The notes under the pieces are model-generated. The model saw only the letters and a list, made by a program, of their open reading frames with translations. It did no database searches and was not told the origin of the DNA. Shown here one piece after another: positions 11,801 to 19,970 of a DNA stretch of 22,500 nt. Numbering within the stretch: the stretch's first letter is position 1; every line of letters begins with the position of its first letter. The translations under genes and the position numbers were made by a program. This DNA comes from Symbiodinium natans. Taxonomy: Eukaryota; Sar; Dinophyceae; Suessiales; Symbiodiniaceae. The DNA is taken from NCBI GenBank assembly GCA_905221605.1, contig CAJNDS010000771.1:37501-60000 (forward strand), given 5' to 3'.

Positions 11801-12604
11801 TGAGGTTGAGGAGTTTCCCGTACTCAAATCCCCGTGCCCTTGGAATCAAAAAACTCCAAGCCGCAAGCTGCCGGGAAGGGCTTTGGCAAGACGCCAGAGG
11901 AGAGCGCCCTTGTCTCCACTGCTCCCCTTGCTAAACAAATCCCTTCGTTGTGTAATAAGCCATATGGGGGCTTACGGTAGTAAGGGACCCCTACTATAGT
12001 CCCCTTATAAAGAGACCCCAATAGGGTACCCCTAGTTTCGGAAACCCCCCATAACGGGATTGAGGCGACATGTAACCCGACCCTTCCCAGCCCCCTCCCA
12101 GAATCTACCTGAAGAGATGCCCAAGTAGCCGTTATCTATGATTTCGCGTTGCATAAGTAGGATCTGGTTGGAAAGTGATGAGTGCGTTTCCTGTATGTTC
12201 TTTTCGCTTCTTTTGAGAAGAGGTGCTCTTTAGAAGCATTCGAGTTGCTTATGAGCTAGAAATTAGAGGTTTGAAGAGGGTGGGGGAGGTGGGGCAGGCC
12301 AGGCAAAACCCGTGCCATTGCCCCCGCCCCCCCCCTTACCCCCCGGTCCCCCCTCCCCCCGCCCTTCCCAAAACCCCAAAGACAAGACCCATAGTACCCC
12401 CCACCCCCCCCCCCCCCCCCCCAAACAAAATCAAAGCTTGTAGCTGACATGATGCTTTCAGTAACTTAATCTACTCTCAATCATATAACTTCCACCCCAA
12501 GTTAAACGGTGCACAACGTCCCTACTGCGATGAGCACAATTGGAGACAAGCTATATTAACCTAGAAGTTGCGTAGATGAAGCTGCTTATACAGTCAAGCA
12601 CCTT
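11800..12604. other. 800-bp stretch: dispersed repeats, C-rich tract, no gene recognised
   Basis: 11950-12060 is a dispersed repeat (opposed ACCCCTACTATAGTCCCC and GACCCCAATAGGGTACCCCT). 12300-12422 is very C-rich and includes the 19-C run. 12430-12600 is unique and AT-richer. ORFs of 64-74 codons here derive from C-rich sequence. Confidence 0.4.
12014..12039 (-). repeat. 26-bp exact match (inverted) to 20061-20086
   Basis: The reverse complement (GAAACTAGGGGTACCCTATT plus GGGGTC) is identical to 20061-20086. A diverged relative (CCCCTAATTTCGGAAAC) is at 21629-21645. Confidence 0.8.
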
Positions 12605-12855
12605 TGGGTTCAGGGCTTAGGGATTTTAGGGTTTAGGGTGTAGGTTTAGGGTTTGGTGTTTAGGGTTTAGGGCTTAGGGTATAGGATGTGCTGTGCGTGA
12701 GGCCGTTTGAAGCGCTGGATCGTCGATCATGCGCTTCTCGTCGTGCCCACGGGGTCTGGGAAGTTCTGATTTCGCAAAAGCCTGGGTTAAGGGTTTAGGG
12801 TTAAGGCTTAAGGCTTAAGGGTTTAGTTTAGGGTTTAGGGTTCGGGGTTTAGGGC
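12605..12855 (+). repeat. Two degenerate TTTAGGG blocks around a unique island
   Basis: 12605-12685 and 12785-12855 are G-orientation. The 100-bp island between them is open in two frames, including LLVVPTGSGKF, which only superficially resembles a Walker A motif. Confidence 0.75.
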
Positions 12856-13017
12856 TCCAACTCGAAAGCCAGATTCGCCCTAAGCCACCAACCTCGAACC
12901 CTTCAGTCATCTTCACGCAGCAACTTCTGCATGCGGGGAATTCTTCATTCCCTAAACCCTAAATCACAAAACTCTGAACCCCAAGCCGAAAAAACCCTAA
13001 ATTTTAGGTTTTCGCAG

Positions 13018-13092
13018 AGCTGCCACATGGAGTGACTCTTCCGATATCCAGACTTGTCGGCTGTCTCAGCGCCATCCCACAACGAAGGGAAG
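13018..13092 (+). CDS. Exon candidate
   Basis: The acceptor GGTTTTCGCAG (AG at 13016-13017) leads to a 75-bp island open in the frame LPHGVTLPISRLVGCLSAIP then QRRE. It ends AAG|GCACGTG, a GC donor like those of exons 1-3 and 6. No family is recognised. Confidence 0.35.
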
Positions 13093-13189
13093 GCACGTGA
13101 AAACTCGAAATCCTGAACTCCTAAACCCTAAGCCCCTAAACTTCCTCCCGAAACCCCTAACCCAAAAACCCCCAAACTCTAAGCCTCAG

Positions 13190-13322
13190 GCCCCAAACCC
13201 TAAACCCTAAACCCTAAACCCTAAACCCTAAACCCTAAACCCTAAACCCTAAACCCTAAACCCTAAACCTTAAACCCTAAACCCCAAACTGGGCCCCAAA
13301 CCCTAAACCCTAAACCCTAAAC
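13190..13322 (-). repeat. CCCTAAA array
   Basis: About seventeen units, with a short GGGCCC interruption near 13291, abut the right end of the composite element's minus-strand copy. Confidence 0.95.
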
Positions 13323-13459
13323 TCAGGGCCTAGGCCGCCCCCCTACGTTGGGGGGCGGCGCTTAAGCCCTTCGACCTCGATGGCGCAAGCCGACCCAGGT
13401 CGCTCGCCCGCCTCCCACAGCTCGGGATTCGGTAGCACCCGGTACCGGAGCACGTTGAC

Positions 13460-13939
13460 CAGTACTGGTCCCTGATGCAGTTCTTGCCCGGCAGGTCTAT
13501 CGCAGAATCTGGGGAGAAGGACATGCTTCTGGGCTGCTGGTGGCGTGTGGGTGGTTTGGAGACGCCCTCGCAATGTCTAGGTGCAGCTACAGGAGACATG
13601 CTGGTGACATGTCAGAGTGCTGCCCGCTAGTATTACGCGTGATGATATGAAATCCTGCGTAGTTCGCGCAGTTTCTTGCCCGAGAACTACTAGCGTGAAG
13701 CTCAGTAGATCTTGAAAGCCATGCTTGCCAAGATCCGGGTCAGCTTGCAGCTTTGCTGCGCTGCACTCCTTTATTGTGAAGATGCGCTCTGCTTTCGGGA
13801 TGGGCCCCTCGAGTGGGCAAACGGAGAGCTCACGGGCAGAATCCATATTTCTGCAGCCTTCCTCCTTCCTTCCTGGCAACATGCACGGCGCTTTTTGGCC
13901 TGCTTTGGCATGGGCTGCCCAGGCCTAGGAACAGCCTAG
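13460..13939. other. Non-repetitive segment, no gene assigned
   Basis: This is balanced-composition sequence inside the long element copy. A 101-codon ORF on the minus strand (13577-13882) and a 75-codon ORF on the plus strand (13712-13939) overlap each other, and I recognise neither. The plus-strand frame is continuous with the TIR-like segment except for the TAG at 13937-13939, whose AG could be a splice acceptor. Confidence 0.35.
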
Positions 13940-14300
13940 GAAGTGGTCCGTCTTTGCATCTTTGCGGTTCAACCCCGCGGGACCTGTCTCACGAGGGCAT
14001 TGCAAGCTGAGCTGAAGAGATGCGGCATTCGCCTGCATGTTGGCTCAACACGTGGCGGCGGCAAAATCAACCAGCCACCATCTCGCGCATGGAAAGCTGC
14101 AGGGCTTTTATTGTATTCGGGACTGCCAACTACGCAGCGCCAACATCATGCGATTCAAACACAGAGGAGGAAGTCGCGTACTGGCTAAACAGCCTTCAAG
14201 GCAAGCACGGGCGTCACCTCTACTTGTCCGCATGACGCGTGCCCAGTTTGCGCACGAGCGAGCGCGCCACTTGTTTGGCCGTGGCGCATTGGAGGCAATG
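13940..14300 (+). pseudogene. TIR-domain-like fragment split over three frames
   Basis: Three successive frame segments together follow the order of a TIR-like fold. The first (13943-14062) reads VQPRGTCLTRALQAELKRCG then IRLHVGSTRGG. The second (about 14062-14200) reads ATISRMESCRAFIVFGTANY then a Thr/Glu-rich stretch and AYWLNSLQGK. The third (about 14214-14300) reads SPLLVRMTRAQFAHERARHL then FGRGALEAM. The S-C-x-A-F-x-V-F-G-T-x-x-Y core and the P-L-x-x-R-M step are features I associate with dinoflagellate TIR-like proteins; this is from memory. Two -1-type frame changes, near 14055-14065 and 14200-14213, would break translation. Decay is the simplest reading. Base errors at short homopolymers (for example AAAA near 14065) are the alternative. 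TIR domains mediate signalling interactions or cleave NAD. Confidence 0.45.
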
Positions 14301-14309
14301 GCCGCTGGA

Positions 14310-14582
14310 GGCGCCACGCGTCCAGCATTCTGTCCCTGCTGCGCTTTTGCAGTACTTACTTTTTGCCGCACTGCGCATAAAGGAAATACCCTAAACCCCC
14401 CCCTTCTTCCTGGGCGTCGCTGGCCTTTTTGAAGGGGTACCCCTCAGGGCCCCTCGCCGTGTGTTTTGGGGGGTCCCTGGCTACCTGGCCCGCCCTGGCC
14501 CTGGCCTGAGCCCTGCCTGACCCCCCCCCCTTCCCCCCTGGATACCCTGCCATTCATGAAACTGAATTAGTTTTTTGAAGTG
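14310..14582. other. C-rich middle of the composite element
   Basis: 14395-14545 is C-rich with CCCTGGCC-type repetition, the counterpart of the G-rich middle at 3940-4070. The adjacent 14546-14600 matches 3830-3875 in reverse. No gene. Confidence 0.55.
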
Positions 14583-14751
14583 AGTTTAGGCCTAAACCCG
14601 AAAAGGAACAGGGTGGCTTTGCGGCCTCGGACAGCGTGAGGTGGGAGAAAAGTGTTTGATGGCCTTCCACAATCAGGCCAAAGCCACCTCACGAACCTTT
14701 CGAGCTTGTTCCGAAACTTAACCTTCACAGCACCTACGCCCGATCACAGCA

Positions 14752-14965
14752 AACCCTAAACCCTAAACCCCAAACCCCAAACCCTAAACCCCCCAAATGC
14801 CCTTAGGAACCCAATCCGTAGCCCAGGCTTCCTCTCGTCCAGGAGTCCCTTGGCGCACTCCCTGAGAATCGTCTGGGTGTGGGTTCTGAGGCCCCTAAAC
14901 CCTAAACCCTAAACCTTAAATCCCAAACCCTAAACCCTAAACCCTACACCCTAAACCCTAAACCG
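14752..14965 (-). repeat. CCCTAAA blocks flanking a unique island
   Basis: 14752-14790 and 14893-14965 are C-orientation. The island 14800-14890 is open on both strands (see exon candidate). Confidence 0.85.
14827..14875. CDS. Exon candidate, strand unclear
   Basis: On + the acceptor GTAGCCCAG ends at 14826 and the island reads LPLVQESLGALPENRLGVG. On - an acceptor CCACACCCAG precedes TILRECAKGLLDERKPGLR. Both look protein-like, so the call is ambiguous. It is flanked by CCCTAAA on both sides, unlike most islands. Confidence 0.25.
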
Positions 14966-15224
14966 CATGGTACCCGTTTACCCCTTTTGGGAGTGTCTAG
15001 GCTCCCCTATAAAATTAGCCAACCCCAAAACACGAGTACCATTATGATCAGATGGCTGCTGGGGTACCAGGTCATGTGGTTTCGTGTTCAGGGTTACATG
15101 CCAGCACCTTACAGCTGGTCTCAAATAATCGGCGACCTCGGGGACAGGCGCTCCTGGCCTTGTTCTACTGTATTTTCATGCGTTTTCCCTTTTTGTTGTT
15201 ATTGCGACTAATTTGTCGAAACCC
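14966..15224. other. Unique stretch
   Basis: 14990-15040 resembles the CCCCTATAAA dispersed motif. 15050-15210 is balanced sequence with an open frame of 80 codons at 15052-15294 that has a hydrophobic run (ALFYCIFMRFPFLLLL). No family is recognised. Confidence 0.3.
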
Positions 15225-15515
15225 CCAAACTCCCCACCCTTGCTCAAGCTCAACCCTGAACCCTAAAGGGGCCTTTTTTCACCCCAAACCCTAAACCCCA
15301 AACCCTAAACCCTAATTAAACCCCAAACCCCAAAGGGGCTTGTTTGTCTGTGAATCTCATCGGAGCCCCCAGCCCAGCAAACCTGGGCTTGAAAAGTCCT
15401 TGATGCGTTTCCAGAGAGTGGGGGTTTAGGGACGCAAGCTCGAAACCCGAGGAGGGAACAGTTGGGTGCATGGGTTTCGGGTTTAGGGTTGAGAGTTTGG
15501 GCTAGGGCTAGGGTT
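15225..15515. repeat. C-block, island, G-block unit
   Basis: 15225-15330 is CCCTAAA/CCCCAAA. The 15335-15420 island has the acceptor GCCCCCAGCCCAG (AG at 15376-15377) and a short open stretch (NLGLEKSLMRFQRV). 15420-15515 is imperfect G-orientation. Confidence 0.55.
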
Positions 15516-15609
15516 AGGGATCCCCAAATGTCAACAAAAAGGCCCAACACCCCCTAGGTGTCCTGGGGGTCCATTTCTACATGGTAGTTCCTGCTGCCAT
15601 GCAGCGAGA

Positions 15610-15900
15610 CACCCTGAAACTCTAAACCCTAAACCCTAGACCCTAAACCTTAAACCCTAAACCCTACACCCTAAGCCTTAAAAGCTTCAAAAGCCCAACC
15701 CAGATCCCCTGGCCCAGGTCCCAGGATGAGAAGTACTGGATGGAGCCTCCCGGGCGCACTTGTTGTGGTTCCCGCAGAGATATCTCGGGCGTAGGGTTTA
15801 GGGTCTAGGGTCTAGGGTTTAGGGTTTAGGGTTTAGGGTTGAGGGTTTAGGGTTTAGGGTTCGGGGTTCGGGTTCGGGGTTCAGGGTTGAGGCTGTAGGC
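15610..15900. repeat. C-block, island, G-block unit
   Basis: 15610-15680 is CCCTAAA. 15690-15785 is unique. 15790-15897 is TTTAGGG, then GGTTCGGG. Confidence 0.85.
15725..15777 (+). CDS. Exon candidate
   Basis: CAGGTCCCAG ends at 15724. The island is open in two frames (DEKYWMEPPGRTCCGSRRD or MRSTGWSLPGALVVVPA) up to CCCGCAG|AGATAT. The C-exon-G placement fits the pattern, but the frame is undecided. Confidence 0.25.
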
Positions 15901-16020
15901 TTAGAGTACGTAAAGGAAAGCACGTCATCCTCACTCAAGTCAGGCTTAAGGTCTAGGCAACGCCAACCCTAGAGACTGAAGAAACTCTAACGACTTAAAC
16001 ACCTGAAGCCCTAAAACCCT

Positions 16021-16117
16021 ACTTGAAGGTTCAAGGGCACCTCAGAAGCAAGATAAATGGGGCAAGAACTATTACCTTACTTATAACCTAACCTGTTGAG
16101 TGCCCATGAACCTCCAA
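16021..16117. repeat. Foldback repeat, GAGGTTCATGGGCAC type
   Basis: The arms 16023-16040 and 16100-16117 pair at 16 of 18 positions. The core includes TTACTTATAACCTAACC. Same family as 11143-11295 and 21377-21393. Confidence 0.5.
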
Positions 16118-16169
16118 AATATGGGCCCGTGGGTTGTGCAGGGTATAGAAGGGGTATCTACGGGGGTCC

Positions 16170-16410
16170 CGCCCTAGCCCTAAACCCCAAACCCCTTCAG
16201 CCCTTAAGCCCTTAAGCCCTTAAGCCTAAACCCTAAACCCTAAACCCTAAACCCTAAACCCCAAGAGGTGGTGCGTTGAGTCGGATCACGTCTCGCTGGT
16301 CACCGCAGCGCCCAGCAGTCGGCGAAGCAAGGCCGCGCAGGGTTCAGTCTTTGGGGGGGGGGGTTTAGGGTTTAGGGTTTAGGGTTTAGGGTTTATGGTT
16401 TAAGGGTTCT
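16170..16410. repeat. C-block, island, G-block unit
   Basis: CCCTTAAG and CCCTAAA at 16190-16262, island 16266-16340, then G10 and TTTAGGG at 16352-16405. Confidence 0.85.
16266..16340 (+). CDS. Exon candidate
   Basis: After CCCCAAG the island is open reading RWCVESDHVSLVTAAPSSRR then SKAAQ, ending GCGCAG|GGTTCAG. It is protein-like but unrecognised. Confidence 0.3.
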
Positions 16411-16476
16411 TCAGCGCAGGGCTTCGGTTGAGGAGCTCAGGCTTTCCAGGTCCAGTGCGACCTTTAACAGCCACTT

Positions 16477-16905
16477 AGGGGTTAGGGGTTAGGGGTTTAG
16501 GGGTTTAGGGGTTTAGGGGTTTAGGGGTTTAGGGGTTTAGGGGTTTAGGGGTTTAGGGGTTTAGGGGTTTAGGGGTTTAGGGGTTTAGGGGTTTAGGGGT
16601 TTAGGGGTTTAGGGGTTTAGGGGTTTAGGGGTTAAGGGGTTTAGGGGATTAGGGGTTTAGGGGTTTAGGGGTTTAGGGGTTTAGGGGTTAGGGGTTTAGG
16701 GGTTTAGGGGTTTAGGGGTTTAGGGTTTAGGGGTTTAGGGGTTAGGGGGTTTAGGGGTTCGGGGTTTCGGGGTTCGGGTTGGGGGTTTCGGGGTTTCGGG
16801 GTTTCGGGGTGTTAGGGGTTAGGGGTTTAGGGGTTTAGGGGTTTAGGGGTTTAGGGGTTTAGGGCCGTAGGGGTTTAGGGCCTTAGGGGTTTAGGGTTCA
16901 GGGCT
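16477..16905 (+). repeat. (TTTAGGGG)n octamer array
   Basis: About 430 bp dominated by the octamer GGGTTTAG with four G, with a TTTCGGGG-rich patch at 16757-16812. This is the only long array of the eight-base unit, which is the telomere unit of some green algae. Here it is more likely a variant of the heptamer. Confidence 0.95.
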
Positions 16906-17047
16906 TAGGGCATTCGGGTCTTGTATAAGGAGCGTTTCGGTTCTAGGACTACAGGTTTTGGGCCCCTGCGCTCGCCTGAAACCGAAATCTTAATAAACGA
17001 AAAAACGCAAGAAGAACGATCTTTCAATCCCTCAGCTTAGACCGACA

Positions 17048-17300
17048 AATCCTCCTCAACTCTCCCTCAACCCTCCCTCAATCCTCCCCCAACCCTCCCT
17101 CAACCCCCTCAACCCCCTCAACCCTCCCTCAACCCTCCCCAACAAACCCTGAACCCTAAACCCTAAACCGTAAACCCTAAACCCTAAACCCTAAACCCTA
17201 AACCCTAAACCCTAAACCCTAAACCCTAAACCCTAAACCCTAAACCCTAAACCCTAAACCCTAAGCCCTAAGCCCTAAACCTCAAACCTCAAACCTTTAC
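17048..17300 (-). repeat. (CTCCCTCAACC)n then CCCTAAA array
   Basis: Eleven- to twelve-base units (CCCTCCCTCAAC) run from 17048 to 17142. CCCTAAA units run from 17145 to 17262 and decay into CCCTAAG and CCTCAAA. Confidence 0.9.
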
Positions 17301-17326
17301 GCTGAAGCCCTGAAACTCTCGCGCAG

Positions 17327-17372
17327 CTGAGCGCCGTGATCAAGCACATCAGAGCCTGGCTCCTTGGACATT
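17327..17372 (+). CDS. Exon candidate
   Basis: The acceptor CTCTCGCGCAG (AG at 17325-17326) precedes an island reading LSAVIKHIRAWLLGH with a GT donor at 17373. The 3' end of this island is duplicated after the following telomere array (17623-17644). Confidence 0.4.
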
Positions 17373-17376
17373 GTGG

Positions 17377-17626
17377 TGTAGGGTTTAGGGTTTAGGGTTT
17401 AGGGTTTAGGGTTTAGGGTTTAGGGTTTAGGGTTTAGGGTTTAGGGTTTAGGGTTTAGGGTTTAGGGTTTAGGGTTTAGGGTTTAGGTTAGGGTTTAGGG
17501 TTTAGGGTTTAGGGTTTAGGGTTTAGGGTTTAGGGTTTAGGGTTTAGGGTTTAGGGTTTAGGGTTTAGGGTTTAGGGTTTAGGGTTTAGGGTTTAGGGTT
17601 TAGGGTTTAGGGTTTAGGGTTTAGGG
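17377..17626 (+). repeat. Near-perfect TTTAGGG array flanked by 22-bp direct repeats
   Basis: Some 35 TTTAGGG units contain one 4-base deletion (GTTTAGGTTAGGG near 17485). The flanks 17351-17372 and 17623-17644 share GCCTGGCTCCTTGGAC exactly and 20 of 22 positions overall. Confidence 0.95.
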
Positions 17627-17698
17627 CCTGGCTCCTTGGACGTTACGTTTGGGGATTTTGGGGCTTGGGATTTATTGGGAGGTTGTTTGTTGTTTCAG

Positions 17699-17750
17699 CT
17701 CCCTACGCCTTCCAGCTGGATTGGTTTGGAGCAACTGGCCTTGAATGTAG
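17699..17750 (+). CDS. Exon candidate with classic acceptor
   Basis: The acceptor TTGTTTGTTGTTTCAG ends at 17698. The frame reads PYAFQLDWFGATGLEC up to about 17748. The donor is unclear (TGTAG|GACC, a GA donor). No family is recognised. Confidence 0.35.
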
Positions 17751-17879
17751 GACCTACAACCCTGAAGCCGCTGAAGAACCTGAAGCCCCTGATGAGGGTT
17801 CCTTCTTCTTGGGGCGTTATTGAACGTGATGCCGGGCTTCCCAAACCCTCAACCCCCCAAAAACCCTGGAAACCCTATG

Positions 17880-18267
17880 CCAAAGACCGAACCCCAAACC
17901 CTAAACCCGAAGCCCGAAGCCCGAAGCCCTAAGCCCTAAGCCCTAAACCCTAAACCCTAAACACCCTAAACCCTAACCCTAAACCCTGTACCAAGAGTTG
18001 CACCTCTTAGGCTACTGCGCTTTGGCAGCAGCTTCCAGCGACGGGTCGTCGCGAAGGCGACTTATCTTTGGGGGTTTAGGGTTCAGGGTTCAGGGTTTAG
18101 GGTTTAGGGTCTAGGGTTGGGGTTTAGGGTTTAGGGTTCAGGGTTCAGGGTTTAGGGTTCAGGGTTTAGGGTTTAGGGTTTAGGGTTTAAGGTTTAGGGT
18201 TTAGGGTTTAGGGTTTAGGGTTTAGGGTTTAGGGTTTAGGGTTTAGGGTTTAGGGTTTAGGGTTTAG
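17880..18267. repeat. C-block, island, G-block unit
   Basis: 17880-17990 is CCCTAAA with CCCGAAG units. 18070-18267 is TTTAGGG with GGTTCAGG units. The 80-bp island lies between them. Confidence 0.9.
18011..18056 (+). CDS. Exon candidate
   Basis: The acceptor CACCTCTTAG ends at 18010. The frame reads YCALAAASSDGSSR up to GCGAAG|GCGACT, a GC donor. Confidence 0.3.
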
Positions 18268-18329
18268 GCTGCTTAAGGTTTGGGTTTCACGGTCTCTCAG
18301 CCCTGAATCCTCATGGCTTTTGCTTGAGG

Positions 18330-18480
18330 TCTCAAACCCGAAACCCGAAACCCGAAGCCCCAAACCCGAAGCCCTAGACCCCAACCGCTCAACCCGAAAC
18401 CCTGAACCCTAAACCTCAAACTCGAAACCCCCCAAACCCGAACCCCTAAACCCTAAATCCTAAACCCTAAACCCCAAACA
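18330..18480 (-). repeat. Degenerate CCCGAAA / CCCTAAA block
   Basis: Mixed CCCGAAA, CCCGAAG and CCCTAAA units upstream of the exon candidate at 18499. Confidence 0.85.
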
Positions 18481-18498
18481 CCCAAAACCTTGTGCCAG

Positions 18499-18549
18499 GC
18501 CCTGCAGGAGTTCGCCACTCTTTGGCTCGAACTGTTTCACCAGGACAGG
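18499..18549 (+). CDS. Exon candidate, strongly protein-like
   Basis: The acceptor CTTGTGCCAG ends at 18498. Seventeen codons read ALQEFATLWLELFHQDR, and the frame continues ELFGV into the repeat. Several donors are possible (GA at 18550 or GT at 18556). Its 3' boundary sequence is duplicated downstream at 18654-18675. Confidence 0.4.
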
Positions 18550-18554
18550 GAGTT

Positions 18555-18690
18555 GTTCGGGGTTTTGGGGTTTTAGGCTTTAAGGCGTGCAGGGTTTAGG
18601 GTTTAGGGTTTAGGGTTTTTGGCTTTTGGGTTTTTGGGGTTTTGGGGTCTTGGGGACAGGGAGTTGTTCGGGGTTGTGGGTTTTTGGGTT
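18555..18690 (+). repeat. G/T-rich block between 22-bp direct repeats
   Basis: TTTAGGG, TTTTGGGG and related units lie between 18543-18564 and 18654-18675, which are identical (GGACAGGGAGTTGTTCGGGG plus TT). Confidence 0.9.
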
Positions 18691-18692
18691 GC

Positions 18693-18766
18693 GATGTTCC
18701 CCCTTATACAAACAGTCCTGAACGGGGATCATAACCGTAAGGACTGCTAGTATAAGGGGGAACATC
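18693..18766. repeat. Hairpin: 26-bp arms, 22-bp loop
   Basis: 18693-18718 and the reverse complement of 18741-18766 agree at 24 of 26 positions (GATGTTCCCCCTTATAC and CAGTCC shared). This small foldback lies between a G block and a C block. Confidence 0.85.
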
Positions 18767-18778
18767 CCCCTTTCGGGG

Positions 18779-18985
18779 CCCTAAACCCTAAATTTTAAAC
18801 TCTAAGCCCGAAGCCCGAAGCCCTAAGCCCTAAGCCCGAAGCCCCAAGCCCTAAGCCCTAAGCCCGAAGCCCTAAGCCGTAAGCCGGAAGCCGGAAGCCG
18901 GAAGCCGGAAGCCGGAAGCCGGAAGCCCGTAAGCCGTAAGCCCAAACCCTAAACCCCTAAGCCCTAAACTCTACGCCGCCAAACC
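18779..18985 (-). repeat. (CCCGAAG), (CCCTAAG), (CCGGAAG) block
   Basis: Heptamer variants include a homogeneous run of six to seven CCGGAAG units at 18887-18926, far from the telomere consensus but keeping the 7-base period. Confidence 0.9.
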
Positions 18986-18998
18986 CACTCTGGAGCAG

Positions 18999-19035
18999 AG
19001 CCCGCGAGGACGGTTTACCAACCCAGAACCTGAAG
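18999..19035 (+). CDS. Exon candidate
   Basis: CTGGAGCAG ends at 18998. After one base the frame reads AREDGLPTQNLK up to GAAG|GCAAGA, a GC donor. A short TTTAGGG block follows at 19075. Confidence 0.25.
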
Positions 19036-19119
19036 GCAAGATGTGGGCGTTCTGAGTTTGGGCTTTTTTCGGGTGTTTAGAGTTTAGGGTCTAGGGTCTA
19101 GGGTCCAGGGTTTAGTGCT

Positions 19120-19680
19120 CAGAGCCGCAGGGATTGCATGGGTAATCCCCTCCAAAAGACTGCAAATCATGGCCCCTACCATTGTGAAATGCCGAGGTCC
19201 TTAACTCAACGCCCTTGACCTTGACCTGAACCCTACAATCAGAAACCAACAATCATGTTTGGTTGGTGTAGGCTTTGGAGTGCAAGAGTATCGGGTTCTA
19301 GATTTCAACTCGGACCGGAGGTTCATGGATAGTTATTTGTAGGGTAATACGTGCCTCAAACGAGGTTCTGGCGACGCTTCAATGCTGCCCTCCAAGTAGA
19401 AAGGGCGGAGCTTTAAGAATTTGGCCTCCCGACTCTCCCCCTTCCTTCCCCCCCACCGAAACGCCTGAACCCTAACAACAACAAACCACAGCACCCCAAG
19501 CCACACTTGAGCTAAGGCACGTAGGGTCGAAAAACTCAGGAAGTTGGGGTATTTAAGGTTGCACCATACAGCCCTGGAGACAATAGAAACAGTGGTAAGT
19601 GCACCTATCCTAATAACAGCCAGAAGAAAAACAACCATCAAAGCAATGCTAGTTAATCAGACTACCACTACAAAATTCAC
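19120..19680. other. 560-bp stretch without telomere blocks
   Basis: 19310-19345 carries the GGAGGTTCATGG dispersed motif. 19380-19640 is balanced sequence with a 102-codon minus-strand ORF (19333-19641) that begins hydrophobic (VVFLLAVIRIGALTTVSIV) and turns basic. No family is recognised, and it may be chance. Confidence 0.35.
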
Positions 19681-19792
19681 CCCTAAACCCTATCCCTAAA
19701 CCCTAAACCCTAAGCCCTGAACCCTAAACCCTAAACCCTAAAACCCTCAAACCCTGAAACCCTGAAAAAAACCCTAAAACCCTAAACCCAAG
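19680..19792 (-). repeat. CCCTAAA block
   Basis: Imperfect units upstream of the open island at 19816. Confidence 0.9.
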
Positions 19793-19816
19793 GACTTTGT
19801 CTTAATTGCCTTATAG

Positions 19817-19970
19817 CAATGAAAGCGAACCTTGGACCGAGTTGCTCTGCGGAGGTCTTGTGTGCCCTGACGACGGCCAAGACCCATGTGCCGGCAAAGA
19901 CGCCCAAGAAGGAGATCACCAGAAATCTTCATCATGGGGGCTTGAGGGTTGAGGGTTTCGGGTTTAGGGT
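19817..19970 (+). CDS. Exon candidate with duplicated 3' part
   Basis: After the acceptor TTGCCTTATAG (ending at 19817) about 100 bp are open in two frames: ESEPWTELLCGGLVCPDDGQ... (acidic, Cys-containing) and NLGPSCSAEVLCALTTAKTH... (basic). No family is recognised. From 19914 the sequence is repeated at 19971. Confidence 0.3.

Larger units (their letters stand above)
13324..14753 (-). mobile_element. Composite dispersed element, long copy
   Basis: Read on the minus strand, 14753-14550 matches 3651-3890 and 13458-13324 matches 4068-4211, both at high identity by eye. The long copy has about 1 kb between these parts (13459-14470) where the short copy has only about 180 bp of G-rich sequence. 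The extra segment contains the TIR-like fragment. As in the short copy, both ends abut telomere repeats, TTTAGGG in element orientation on each side. The short copy may be an internally deleted derivative, or the long copy may have acquired the extra DNA. Confidence 0.6.

Noticed and set aside
12735-12775. Walker A-like LLVVPTGSGKF in the island between two TTTAGGG blocks
   Set aside because: Lys is followed by Phe and a stop rather than Ser/Thr, no other helicase or NTPase motif is nearby, and another frame is equally open.
19333-19641. 102-codon minus-strand ORF as a membrane protein gene
   Set aside because: There is one hydrophobic stretch only, no recognisable family, and a dispersed repeat motif overlaps its end. 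It is mentioned as part of the region only.
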